Positions 52,895 to 63,804 of a stretch of DNA of 64,000 nucleotides are shown here, in pieces; the first letter of the stretch is position 1; the number at the start of each line of letters is the position of its first letter. The notes beneath the pieces were generated by a model. That model did not search any database. It had not been told where the DNA came from and worked only from the letters and a program-made list of their open reading frames with translations. The translations under genes were made by a program, and so were the position numbers. The stretch is from Epiperipatus broadwayi (lineage: Eukaryota; Onychophora; Udeonychophora; Euonychophora; Peripatidae). The stretch spans positions 1,674,165-1,738,164 of the forward strand of contig JAQFVV010012511.1 of the NCBI GenBank assembly GCA_028023455.1. The letters run 5' to 3'.

Positions 52895-53209
52895 ATTTAA
52901 TGTGCAATGTTAGTCTTATTTTTAACATTCCAGAATATCAGTTATAAAACAAAATATTTAACAATTATTCTACAATCGTTTATAATGATGAATTTTAATT
53001 AATATTCTTAAAAATATGACAATGTCCCAGGTTTATATTTTAAAGAAATATTACAAAAGGTAGTAAATTACATTTTATTAGGCAATGTGTTTATTTAAAG
53101 CAGATTGTTTTTATAGAAATAAAACATGAGGCATAATATTTTAAAGGGTTTGTGGTATAGTATATTAAAAGTATATAGATGTGGGCACAAATATATCTAA
53201 TATATAATG
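52895..53209. other. AT-rich non-coding DNA
   Basis: Nothing recognised. Confidence 0.55.
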
Positions 53210-53350
53210 TGTCCTGCATGTTTTTTGGTGCAGTAGTAGAGTAGGCTTTGAAACTCAATGTCCGTTTATTGCATTCAGATCTGTTATATGGGGCATTTTA
53301 ACTTTTTATAAATTCCTGAACAGTAAAGCCATCAAATTATTTTTATTAAT
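53210..53350 (+). mobile_element. SINE-like repeat (family B)
   Basis: CCTGCATG, then TTTGGTGCAGTAGTAGAGTA (A-box-like), with a 3' part TTTTATAAATTCCTGAACAG, TAAAGCC. Colinear with 15140-15265. No target-site duplication recognised. Confidence 0.65.
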
Positions 53351-54647
53351 ATGATACAGGCAGAAATATATTCTGCAAGAATCATAATTAAAGATTTTAT
53401 TTTAAAATAGTTGAATAACATGTTCATTAATTAAGACTTTCCCCAGAAGTTCAGAGTTTAAATAATACTTTTTTTTAAAAAAAAAAAGAATAAATAAATA
53501 CAAACGTTTAGTGTCTTAGAATTTAATATAGTTTCTCTATAACAATATGTGTGTGATTTGATCTTTTTTATATATATTCACGTCTATTCTTTTATTTAAA
53601 GCTGTTTAGTATCATCTTTATTTTATCTTCTGCTTCCTCTTCTATTTTAAAAAATGTGATAAAATTACCATGCCATTTATTACTATAACTTTAACAAATT
53701 AAATTTTCATTTTTTAAATTTAAGTTTTCATCCTATTTGATAATAATCGCTATTTTTTAAAAAAATGTACATTGACCTTTGCGGACCTCTCATTTTAATT
53801 TTGCCTTTAAAAATAGATTACAGACATAAAAAAGAAAATTGATAGCATTGCTTAACAGAAATTTTTAAGATTTTTTTTTATTATTTTATGAAATAACAAG
53901 GTTTGAGTGCAGAATTGCCTATCATTAAGTATGGAAAAAAAATAGAGACGGAATCGCTATAGTTTTTATTATTATTAAAAAATCCTTTTTCCTAAAATTA
54001 TATTTTGAGTATATATATACTGTAAAGATTAAAAAACAAAGGTTAAATCGTTCAAGTAGCCCATTGGAAGTGAAACGCTTTTCCAGCAATCCTTCAAAAA
54101 GAAATGGTGAAAGAGATAGCAATACCTATCAGATTTTGGAGGTTTGAGTAGTTTTGCATTCTTATTTTACTCTTTAACTAAGAATTTCTAGATATCCGAT
54201 TATTATATATTAAGCAGTATGATAATTATGTAATTAAAAAAATACTTGATTAACATCAATAATTGTTTAATTTTAAGCAAAAATTAATATAGTAACTTGT
54301 ATTTAAGATAATCGTAAATAAGTTTTGTTGATATTATGTGATCAATGATGGTGATTTTTTTTAACGCCAACACACAATTTATTAATAAACTAAATTAGTC
54401 ATTACCTATATTTTAGATTGGGATTTTTATTTTTTCAATTTATTATCTGATGCATATTTTTAATAAAATAAACTTTTGCTATGTAAAGAAGTATTTGTTT
54501 TAAAAACAAAACAAAATTTGGTTACTAGTTGTTTTTTTTTTTTTTTGCCGTATATTAGTTTTATATGTATCAAAGTTGTGCATATGTATGTTTATATGAG
54601 AACATGTGTATATGTGGGCAGTGTTCCAGTATTCAGTTTTTTTAAAC
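53351..54647. other. AT-rich non-coding DNA
   Basis: Poly-A and poly-T runs. Open frames of 65-67 codons without domains. Confidence 0.55.
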
Positions 54648-54873
54648 ATTTTCAGCATTTTCAGTGCCGAGCACCATAATTACAACTATTTTTACTAAAT
54701 CTGGAAGTAGCTATATAACCACTGTTATTAATATACTAAATGCCCTGATTTTACATAGTCCAGTAATTTGAAAGTTGAGTGCTTTAGAATCTTTTATTCA
54801 CATTATAACAGCAGTCATATAGCTACCTCCAGATTTAGTAAAAATAGATATGATTATGGTGCTTGGCACTGAA
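54648..54873. repeat. Hairpin repeat, about 226 bp
   Basis: The left arm (AGCACCATAATTACAACTAT, TTTACTAAATCTGGAAGTAG) pairs with the right arm (CTACCTCCAGATTTAGTAAA, ATTATGGTGCTTGGCAC). The loop is near 54765. A weaker extension of the right arm reaches into the site of the next SINE. Confidence 0.85.
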
Positions 54874-54905
54874 ATATATCAACTAAAAATACTGAAAATT
54901 CAACT

Positions 54906-55028
54906 AAAAATATTGAAAATTTCAAGCATTGATGACCTAGTGGCTAGCATAGCTGCCTTCTAAGCAACCAGTCCGGATTCACTTCCCGGGCAATGCTTTG
55001 GCATTTGGAAAAAAAAAATATTGAAAAT
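54906..55028 (+). mobile_element. Small tRNA-derived SINE, sister of 11633-11785
   Basis: The direct repeat AAAAATATTGAAAAT (54906-54920 and 55015-55028, with one A absorbed by the tail) flanks the insert. The tRNA-like head is 54926-54996: GCATTG pairs with CAATGC, an anticodon-loop-like CTTCTAA would read TCT (Arg), and the T-arm is CCGGATTCACTTCCCGG. A short GGCATTTGG stretch and an A-tail follow. It shares the TCAAGCATTG start and the ATGCT..G.CAT..GAAAA end with the first copy. Confidence 0.85.
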
Positions 55029-56307
55029 GTTTGTTAAAAAACATTATAAGCATATTCACATATATATATGAAAAAAATTTGTTACATATAATTTAATGGA
55101 ATGTAGTGTAAACATTAGTTCTATATAAACACAAATGATTTGAGAGATTATTTATGAAAGTAGAATTTTTCAATTTTTATTTTGTGATAGCATATCATTG
55201 CTTGAAGCTTTGGAATTATCCATTTGGAGAGTATTTTATTTTAAAAGGATTTTAAAACATTTTGGCAGATAAAATTCATTTTCCAGTATATCTGTTGACT
55301 AAATTTTTCTAAGGAAAGAAGTTTGAAATAAATAAATATAGTCTATAAGATTATCTATAATTTTAATTTTTGTGCTCAAAAATTAACTTGGATCAATTAA
55401 AAAAAATAGAATATGTTACTGAGAATTAATAATTTGTGATCTGTAAAAATAATATAGAATTTTTAAATAGATCTATATTGTTTTTAAAATTATTATGGGT
55501 TTGTCAATCATTTGATGTTATTCTGGCATTATATTTTTATATGTAGCAAAGTTGGTCAATAGTTGAGAATCAATTAGTTACATTTTCAGCATTTATATCT
55601 AGCTTTTCGGTTTTATTTTTAAAGTTTTTAGTTTCAGATTTGTTTTAACTCATTTATTTTTATTGTGAAATCAATATAACTAATAATTTTTATATACATT
55701 TTGATTTTTTTAAAAAATGAATAAATATTGGTTGAAAAATGGTTTCCATCATTTTTTCTTATTTTTATTACTCAAATATATAATAAAATTTACTATTTTA
55801 ATCATTTTCCAAAATGTCAACTATTTCATTCCTTTTGCATTGCTGATATTAAATAATTCTCTAAAAAATTTCACTTTTTTGCACTTTTTATTATCTTTTT
55901 TATTCAATTATTTGACAATTTTGACTGTTTAGCAGTCTTCTTCAAATTTTATACCAGATATCTTTTCATATAAATAAAAGGTATCTGATATAAATTTCAA
56001 ATAGTACTAGTAGAGAATCAATATCAGATAACTTGAATGAAAAACATTATAAAAATTGCAATGAAGTTAATTTTTTTGAGATTTTTATTTTTGTATTTAT
56101 TTGGTATGTGTATATATATATATATATATAAATTTAAGTTAGTCAACAATAATATATTTAGATTTTTTATTGAATGCATTGAAACAGTATGATTGCAACT
56201 CAAAATAACATTAAAAGTTTAGATGGAAAAAATGAATAGTGATTTTTAAATGTCTTATTTATTTTAACCAGGATTAGTTTAAGTGTATGCACACACACAT
56301 ATATAAT
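55029..56307. other. AT-rich non-coding DNA
   Basis: (TA)n at 56111-56131. The Phe/Leu-rich 71-codon frame at 55717-55932 has no recognisable domain. Confidence 0.55.
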
Positions 56308-56693
56308 AATCACTTTCATCACATGATCACCATTTCTTATGCTTGCTCATAACTGTTATTAAAACAGGTAAAACTCGCCATACAGTGATACCACTCAGTG
56401 CAAGCCAGAGTAATCAATGGATGCCAAAGGCTTGTGCAAAAAATCCCTATCTAGTGCATATTCATCCAATATCCCCAGATTTAAAGCTCCTCACTGACAA
56501 AAGCCACAAGCTAAAAACTATTCTGGGATATTGGATGAGTAGGCACTAGATAGGGATTTTATGCACAAGCCTTCTGGCATCCATTGATTACTCTGTCTTG
56601 CACTGAGTGGCACTACTGTATGGATAGTTTTGCCTGTTTTAATAACAGTTATGAGCAAGCATAAGAAATGGTAATCATGTGATGAAAGTGATT
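56308..56693. mobile_element. HP-1 hairpin element, copy 4, with tail on both sides
   Basis: A symmetric 386-bp palindrome. It starts AATCACTTTCATCACATGAT and ends ATCATGTGATGAAAGTGATT. It includes the tail (TTATGCTTGCTCATAACTG) in both orientations, as well as the arms. The ribozyme-like core, decayed, lies on plus in the loop. The overlapping open frames at 56343 and 56518 on opposite strands are the palindrome read twice. Confidence 0.87.
56487..56528 (+). pseudogene. Decayed hammerhead-like motif
   Basis: TCCTCA, then CTGACAA, AAGCCACAAGCTA, AAAAC, TATTC, TGGGAT. Helix I still pairs in part, but G8 and G12 have changed to A and the ACTAGT palindrome is broken, so it should be inactive. 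Confidence 0.6.
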
Positions 56694-57384
56694 GTTCATT
56701 ATTTGGGTACAAACTTATTCAAATAAAGAGCATGGAATTTTAAATAAGCAGTGATCTTAAATTGCTCATAAACAAACATGTTTAATACACATATACAAAG
56801 ACAGATTAAATATTAGTTATTTTTAATTTTTGCAGTATTCCAACATAATTAAAAAATAAATAAATCCAGCGCATGCTGCTAGTTGAAAATTCAAATATAA
56901 AAAGTACAATCACTATCCCAAGCATTAGGTTTTTTCACACTCTTTGTTTGAATAAGTTTATATTTCACTTTTTAGCATCATTACGGATTACAGTCTAAGA
57001 GATTACCTTTTAGGCTGAGTTGTTTGAAATTTAGGCTTTAGATTTTTTTATAGGAGACATAGTTGAAAAAATTTGATATTGGGAAAGTGATTATATATTA
57101 CATATTTGAATTTTCAACTAGCAGCATATACTGGATTTATTTCTTGTATATAAACAAACGCATAAACATATTTCCTTTGAATATTAAATTATTTTTAACA
57201 AAAGAACTCTATCCAAGTTTAATTCTATAATTAATTTCATCCATTATATGTATTAATAATCTGACAGAAAAATTTGTAGTTGTTAACTTCTTTTAATTCA
57301 TCATTATCAATATTTATTTATTTCTTTTGAGAAAATCCATTGAACATTACTTTAATTAATTTTTTTTAGCATTTATTTGATACT
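56694..57384. other. AT-rich non-coding DNA
   Basis: TTGAAAATTCAAATAT near 56882 and ATATTTGAATTTTCAACTAG near 57102 are inverted, with GCAGC..A on both sides. This suggests another ~240-bp inverted repeat (about 56868-57132) with low-similarity interior. Confidence 0.5.
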
Positions 57385-57722
57385 TAACAGGAGAGCAATA
57401 CAAAGACTTCAGATCATTCAATGAAATATGGAAAAATATGTTATAAGTAACAAAAAGGGATTGAAAATAAAATATATGAGTGAGAAAACAAACAGGTATT
57501 ACTGACATTATTAAAAGAATTAAGAGACTAAAGTAGTGCTGGACTGGACATATTGCTAATCTCAATTTCAAGAGATTGTAAAAAGTTTAGTAAGATACCA
57601 CATCTGCAACTGATGGATGAAATAAGAAAATGATGTGGAGGAAAGAGACTAGAGATTGGGGAAGTGAATTGAACTTGGAGAGACATTTATTCTACAGTGA
57701 ATTAATAATGGATGAATATGAT
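57385..57722 (+). pseudogene. 3' end of a second RTE-type LINE
   Basis: Colinear with 51355-51747: AGGAGAGCAATACAAAGACT matches the WTLNRRAMWRL region, GGACTGGACATATTGCTA the AGHIA region, and GATGGATGAAATAAGAAA the MDEIRK region. It ends GATGAATATGATGATGTTGA. Heavily frameshifted, with an internal deletion of about 40 bases. Confidence 0.82.
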
Positions 57723-57961
57723 GATGTTGATATATATATAAGATGAAATTTTATTTACAATATATAATAATATTTGCAAAGTTTTTTTTAATCTAATGTA
57801 ATAAAATTTAGAAAATTAACAATAATTTAAAAATATATATTTTTTAATTTGAAGCTATACAGTCCTTTGTTTTATTTTTTATCTAAAAGCATGTCATAAG
57901 ATTACATTCATATATATTTTTTAATTGTATTTTTCTATTTTTAACATTATTCATAAATACT

Positions 57962-58029
57962 AAGATTATCTCTTTGACAAAATACCTTGTTTAATAAGAT
58001 AATCTCTTTGACAGAGTACCCCATTAAAT
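57962..58029 (+). repeat. Two-copy 34-bp tandem repeat
   Basis: AAGATTATCTCTTTGACAAA and AAGATAATCTCTTTGACAGA begin the two units, which end GTTTAAT and CATTAAAT. Confidence 0.88.
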
Positions 58030-59329
58030 AAGGTAAACCAAGCTATATTTTTAAAATAGTTGCATTAGAAGATTTGGAGAATGTCCTACTAAGATATTAT
58101 AAAGTAAGTATTGCAATTAAAGTGGTTTGGTAATACAAAGTGCTAAGGACTTTTTGAAGTGTTTTCCAAACATGAACTTTTGGGATACAAATGTTTTCTT
58201 AAGATTTGATTAAATTAAAACATTTGATTGCTTAAGAGAGCAATATACTTTCTAACATTAAAATGAACCTTGACTATATACACATCATTGTTAGGATTTA
58301 GATGATAATTGTAACTTTATGAGTTAAAAATATTTAAAAGATTTTATTAGGTGGTAATCTAAGATTTAAAAAATTGTGGATGAAGCCAAGTTACTAAATT
58401 TATTACAGTAAAAAAGTGTTCCAGATAAATGAAGTATATTTTCATTATCTTGCCCATATAAATGAGAATTTAAATATTGACACCAAAATATTTTTGGGGT
58501 TGATAGAAAGATGTAGAAAGGTAAAGAGAAGTTATGAAATGAAATGCACATTTTCTTAAAAGTTCAATGTATTAAGAGAGAAGAATGAAATAAAAGGTAT
58601 GATATTATATTTATCTTTCTGATTTTATGAAAAAGATGTATTTGAGAGTGCTAAAAATAAACATTGATACAAGTCATTCTACATAACTAAATAATCATTG
58701 AAGAAGTGAATTGACAAAGGAAGTCATATAATAAGTTTTAACATTGAAATGAAAGATGAGCTCTTAAATGTAGAAATATACATTCTAGATTCAACATATA
58801 TAACAAAATCGTTTATACCTTGATATATTGACAAGGCTCACATCTTGATAAAAAAAAGGATGTGGATTATGAGGGGCATAAATAACTAAGAAGGTCAGTA
58901 AGAATTACATAGATTGATTAAAAGACTGATTTTAACCCATATCTGTGATTAAAATATGTTGTGAAAATAGTGATGGCAAATTTTAATTTTGTGATATTGA
59001 TTAGAATATCCTAATGAAACCTTGAAATGGAGATATTTTCTAAATTTTCTTTTTGCTAATAGTATCTGCTTGAAATTAATCAAGTGGTTTTCTAATTAAA
59101 TGTTATATATACATATATATTAAAATATAATAAATATGTCATCTATAAAGATTACACTTTACATTATATATCAATTGTAGAGTGTGCAGTATTTGAATAG
59201 TAATTTACAAATATGATCTAATATATAGTAAAGAGTAATATGATTAACAGTGGATCCATAGTAAGCAATTTATTAGTGTTAAGATATGGAGAATCACATT
59301 TAAGTTTTTAGATAGTACTTTTCAATGTG
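58030..59329. other. AT-rich non-coding DNA
   Basis: Nothing recognised. Confidence 0.55.
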
Positions 59330-59344
59330 AAGATAATATGTTGT

Positions 59345-59671
59345 TAAAACAGTAAAACTCACTATACGTATTGCCACACACAGCAAGCTAGAGTAATCAA
59401 TGGATTCCAGAAGGCCTGTGCATAAAATCCCCATCTAGTGCTACTTATCCAATATCACCAGACTAGTTTCTGGCTTGTGGCCTTCATCAGTGAGGAGTCT
59501 TGGATCTGAGAGCACTGCACCTAGATCTTAGGATTTTATGCACAAGCCTTTTGGAATCCATTGATTACTCTAGCTTGCTGTGTGTGGTAATACATATAGT
59601 GAGTTTTGCCTGTTTTAACAACAGTTATACACAAGCATAATAAGTGATGGTCATGTGAAGTTTATTGGCTT
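59345..59671 (+). mobile_element. HP-1 hairpin element, copy 5, with ribozyme-like loop
   Basis: A perfect 15-base duplication AAGATAATATGTTGT (59330-59344 and 59672-59686) flanks it. The arms (AAAACTCACTATACGTATTG, CAAGCTAGAGTAATCAATGG and complements) enclose the full core. The tail on the right reads AACAACAGTTATACACAAGC, then GATGGTCATGTGAAGTTTATTGG. The best-delimited member of the family. Confidence 0.92.
59455..59496 (-). ncRNA. Hammerhead ribozyme-like motif (type I)
   Basis: On minus: TCCTCA, CTGATGA, AGGC-CACAA-GCCA, GAAA, CTAGTC, TGGTGA. The core is complete. Helix I has one mismatch (T at the fourth 3' position). Helix II is GGC/GCC with an A-A opposition at its base. The palindrome ACTAGT could pair between two molecules. 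Confidence 0.68.
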
Positions 59672-59686
59672 AAGATAATATGTTGT

Positions 59687-60294
59687 GGCTAAAATAATAA
59701 AGTACTGATTTTTAAATGTTAAAGGAAGGCAAAATGTATATTAGTTGACCAGATCATAAGGTGATTTCACGATAATTCAAACTATAAAATAGAAAATTTT
59801 TGATACTCTGTTGACAATATGATTTTTTTAGGCCTGCAAAAAAAATTGAAATGGTTTTAACTCTTCACATACTACAAATTGGAATGATGCTTATTAATTA
59901 TTTATTAGTGTTAGCCATATATGGCGATTACTCGATATTTATGGTTGAACTAATTTGTAAAAAGAGATATCAACATATAATTAAATATTTATATTGTGTA
60001 AGGAATAAAATTGGTTTAAGTTGACCAGTTTTGATTTGATTTTGCCTACAAATTCAGAGAAGTGATCTCACTCTTTTTTATTGGTTAACCCTGACAATAT
60101 AAAGTAAGAAAATGATTGAATAGTCTATTGGATGTCCATCAGATGAGTTTTGATTAATCACTTAGTATGTTGTTTTTGTGCCAGATATGGACATATAAAC
60201 TTTAATTCTTACTTTAATTTAATACACTTCAGATGTAATTTAAAAAATTCAATTTGCAATAATAATATATTATTAGAAAATTCAATACTTGATC
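59687..60294. other. AT-rich non-coding DNA
   Basis: Nothing recognised, apart from a weak match of ACAAATTGGAATGATGCTTA (about 59874) to the repeat that follows. Confidence 0.5.
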
Positions 60295-60620
60295 CATGAA
60301 TAGAATAACATTCAATGAGGCATTTTTTGAAATACAAATTGGTATGATATTTATTGAAGATGGATGAAGTAAATACCAATTGAACACACAGATATTATAT
60401 GAAGTTGAAAAATGAATTTTTTTTTATGATTTCTCAATCCACAAATAGAGTAATGTTCAGTGATAAATTTTTTGTGGCTTTTCAATTTATAAATAATGTA
60501 ATGTTTACTGAAATATTTTTTAATACAAATTGGTATGGTATTTATTATAAATGGATGAAGTGAAGTGAAGTGAAGTATTAATTAAACACAAGTATTATAC
60601 AAGCTGAAAAATGACATTTT
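60295..60620 (+). repeat. Diverged direct repeat, about 185-bp period
   Basis: AATACAAATTGGTATGATAT, then GATGGATGAAGT (60331 on), is repeated as AATACAAATTGGTATGGTAT, then ATGGATGAAGTGAAGTG (60521 on). ATAGA.TAA.GTTCA.TGA-type sequence occurs three times. A short (GTGAA)n expansion lies at about 60558-60575. Confidence 0.75.
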
Positions 60621-63414
60621 ATAACTTCTTTGAGAATATGAATCAAATGATGTTTTATGTTCAAAAAAGAAATATTCTTCCTATCATTTAGCCTTCAGGG
60701 AGGTGGAAATAAGTAATGTTTCTTAATCTTGATACCTGTCTCTTGAAAAACTGGATGTACTTTTTGGAAGACATGATATCCTACTTCTTACTACTACTTT
60801 TCATACCAGAAGTTGTTCTTTACTGTTTCATAAGAGCTTTCACAACTTTGTAGAATTTTAAACAATGAATTATGGCAATCACAGGCTGTTCCGCTCAGAT
60901 GATTATAAGCTATTACTAGTTTTTTTTATTGAGGATATTGATAGAAAATACACATTCTTTTTAAATATTTACTGGTATTTTATCAGCTGGTTAACAAACT
61001 TATCTCAAGTTTTTCTTACATGGATGAAGGCACTGCTATTTTTCAGATTTCCTGGATTTCTTAAAAAACAACAACAAGGAATTGAGGTAAAAAAAAAAAA
61101 ACGAGAGTTATTATGCAAAATTTTCTGCTAGTAATTGAAAGCATCTGCAGAATAAAATGGCAAAAAGCCTGCAATAAAAACTATAAAGTTCTGGTATTTT
61201 AAAAGCTGTTTTTTTTTTTTACGAATTGTGAAAAATTATAAATACCAATTTATTTTTGTCTAGAAAATAAATAAACTAGAATGGAATAAGTATATAATCA
61301 AGAGATGGATGAAAAAAATGTAATAAGCAATAACAACAATAAAAACAATTTTTATTTTTCAAAAATCGGTCTGCTTTAATTAGAGTTGCTATCATCCAAG
61401 ATGGTTTATTATTTAGATTAAAGAGTAGAATATGAGCAGTATTGAATGGATTTTGGATATATTCAGAGGTTTTTACATTTAACATTAATTTAATACATAT
61501 GTAAGTATAATTTCATTGCATTCTTTAAAAAAAGGTATTTTTTGTATATTTTTGTTGCCATTTATTTTCTTGACATATCAATCACTTGAATATTTTAATC
61601 TGATATAGATTTTTTTAGTTTTTAATAATTGCTTGCAATGAAGCATCTGGAAACATACTTGATGTCAAAAAAGATGCTCATTGATATTTCATACTCAAAA
61701 AAGAGATATATAATAGTTGTGGATAAAGTAGAAAAAAGTTTTATCATTAAGAAAATTATCAGGTTATATATTAGTTAAATTTTTCTTAGAAGAAGCTGCT
61801 TTTTGACAATATATCCAGTACATTTCTAATTGTATTAGATATTATTGAATTTATTACTTATTTATTAAAACAACAATAGGGTCTTTATTACAAATAAAAA
61901 TCAGTAAATAGAATGACCAAGCTCTGGCTAGTTGAGACAGTACTAATTGATGTAGTTGATAAAATTTGCAGCAATTTGTTGGAGGTAATGTGTTTAAAAC
62001 TTAAACACTTAAATGAAGTCAGTATTATGTTTGTAGAATTATGGTGATTGGAATCTTATGATTAAAAATTATGTGTGAAAATTTGATCAATGAAACAAAT
62101 TTCAACTTTATTTTTCAGTATTTCAGATACTCACTTTTCTTTTATTAAGGGGAAAAAGCTATCAAAGGGTGGTGGAATGTGACTTTTCCACATGTCACAG
62201 AACTTTAGTCTGTCACTCAGAATTTCACATAGTTTGTTTTAGACTGGTATTTTAGTCTTTTATTTATACTCAATCAATATACATATTTTCAAAGTATATA
62301 CGACAGTTTACTTCAAAGTGTAGATTAATTAAAAAGATTCTATCTTTTTAAGTAGAATCTAAATTCAACCTGGTTAGGCTAGTCTAATTAAGTATCTTCA
62401 GTTTGGATGCATGTGCAAAAGATGTCATATTTTGATTAAATTTTTTTTTCAAAATTGATTTAGTTTTTAAAATGTTTTAAATTAATATTTTAAAAATAAT
62501 ATTTTACTTTAGTTTTAATATGAAGATATATATTCAAATGGGTCTTTGCTAAATAGTTTGTAGCTTTCAAGCACTGAAGGTGAACTTTAATCAAATGATA
62601 TTTTAGGGTTTGAATCTATCACTCACACTATATTAAACTGTAACAATGTTAAATGGAATGATCAGTACTGTGTTTGCATTATTAAAATTTGTTACTGCAT
62701 TTAATTTTATAGCACCACGATTAAAACCTGAAAGATGTATATACTTTTAAGTTATTTTTACTTCTAAAATGTTGACTGATATCATATTTGATATGCAGGA
62801 TTTTTTTAGTTTTTATATTAGATTTACCATCAGTATTCATAGCTTTTTCATCAAATAAAATATTGTAGTGTTGAATAATTTGAAGCTAAAACAGTGATTT
62901 ATATTTAACTTTCTTCTATTTTTTACTTTCCTGAGCATATTTCTGGGTATTGATAAATAGTAAAAATTATTATCTTAGAGACACATGAACATAAAGTGAT
63001 ATGTGAACAGTATTCGCTAATGTTTTTGTCTCCTGATTTTAATGAAACGATAGTTTTTAATTAAAAGAAAAGGTAACATAGTCTTGAAGCTTATAGGAGT
63101 ATGGCACTTGAAGATTTCATCACATTAGTATCTTATGTTGTAAGAGGTTTGGCAAGTTGCTTCAATTTTATAATATTGTATTTAAACAGTCTAGATGTAT
63201 TTATTTATTTATTTATTTTTTGATGTTTTAATTCCAAATGTAGTTTTAACTATATAATGATTTAAATTGTAACTGGATCCCTCTCATGCTTCTAATATCT
63301 TCAGTACAATTTTAAAAACTTTATCAAATAAGGGTTGATCATTTAATTACCTTTTAGCACAAAAATAGTGAGATATTTATTCATTTACTAAATCCGATGG
63401 GATGGATACCTAAC
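60621..63414. other. AT-rich non-coding DNA, about 2.8 kb
   Basis: The 88-codon frame at 60865-61131 (aromatic-rich, then a Lys-rich end over a poly-A) has no recognisable domain. (TTTA)n at about 63198-63218. No gene supported. Confidence 0.5.
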
Positions 63415-63427
63415 ATGAATATTATTA

Positions 63428-63791
63428 AACAATTCAAAACAAAACAACACTCTCCATATAGTAGTGCCATCTTGTGCTAACAAGAGCAATCAATGGATGC
63501 CAGAAGGCTTGTGCATAAAATCCCTGTCTAGTGCCTACTCATCCAATATCCCCAGACTAGTTTCTGGCTTGTGGCCTTCATCAGTGAGGAGCCTTGGATC
63601 TGAGAGCACTGCACCTAGATCTTAGGATCTAATGCAACCCTCCAGCACCCACCTTTTAACTCTATTTAACTACAAAACTATCCATTGATTGCTCTTGTTA
63701 GCACAAGATGGCACTACTATATGGAGAGTGTTGTTTTGTTTTGAATTGTTTAATAACAATTATTGTGCTAGTATGAGATAGTGATCATGTG
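63428..63791 (+). mobile_element. HP-1 hairpin element, copy 6, with ribozyme-like loop
   Basis: The arms are nearly perfect over about 70 bp (AACAATTCAAAACAAAACAA, CTCCATATAGTAGTGCCATC, and complements ending GAATTGTT). The core carries the hammerhead-like motif on minus, plus about 60 extra bases at 63630-63690. The tail ends GATAGTGATCATGTG. A 13-base duplication ATGAATATTATTA (63415-63427 and 63792-63804) flanks it. Confidence 0.92.
63549..63590 (-). ncRNA. Hammerhead ribozyme-like motif (type I), best copy
   Basis: On minus: helix I 5' strand TCCTCA; CTGATGA; helix II AGGC-CACAA-GCCA (3 GC pairs, one A-A opposition); GAAA; helix III palindrome ACTAGT; cleavage base C; helix I 3' strand TGGGGA. 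All six helix I positions pair (one G-U). Predicted cleavage lies between 63555 and 63554. The cis helix III is minimal (2 bp), as in the known minimal type I ribozymes of animal retroelements, which are thought to work as dimers. Activity is inferred. Confidence 0.72.
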
Positions 63792-63804
63792 ATGAATATT
63801 ATTA

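Noticed and set aside
54926-54996. Functional tRNA-Arg(TCT) gene
   Set aside because: Acceptor and T-arm stems have mismatches, and it is followed by an A-tail with flanking duplications. It is a retroposed SINE head.
60865-61131. 88-codon frame with aromatic-rich and Lys-rich parts
   Set aside because: No recognisable domain. The Lys-rich end is a poly-A run. An exon cannot be supported without transcript or homology data.
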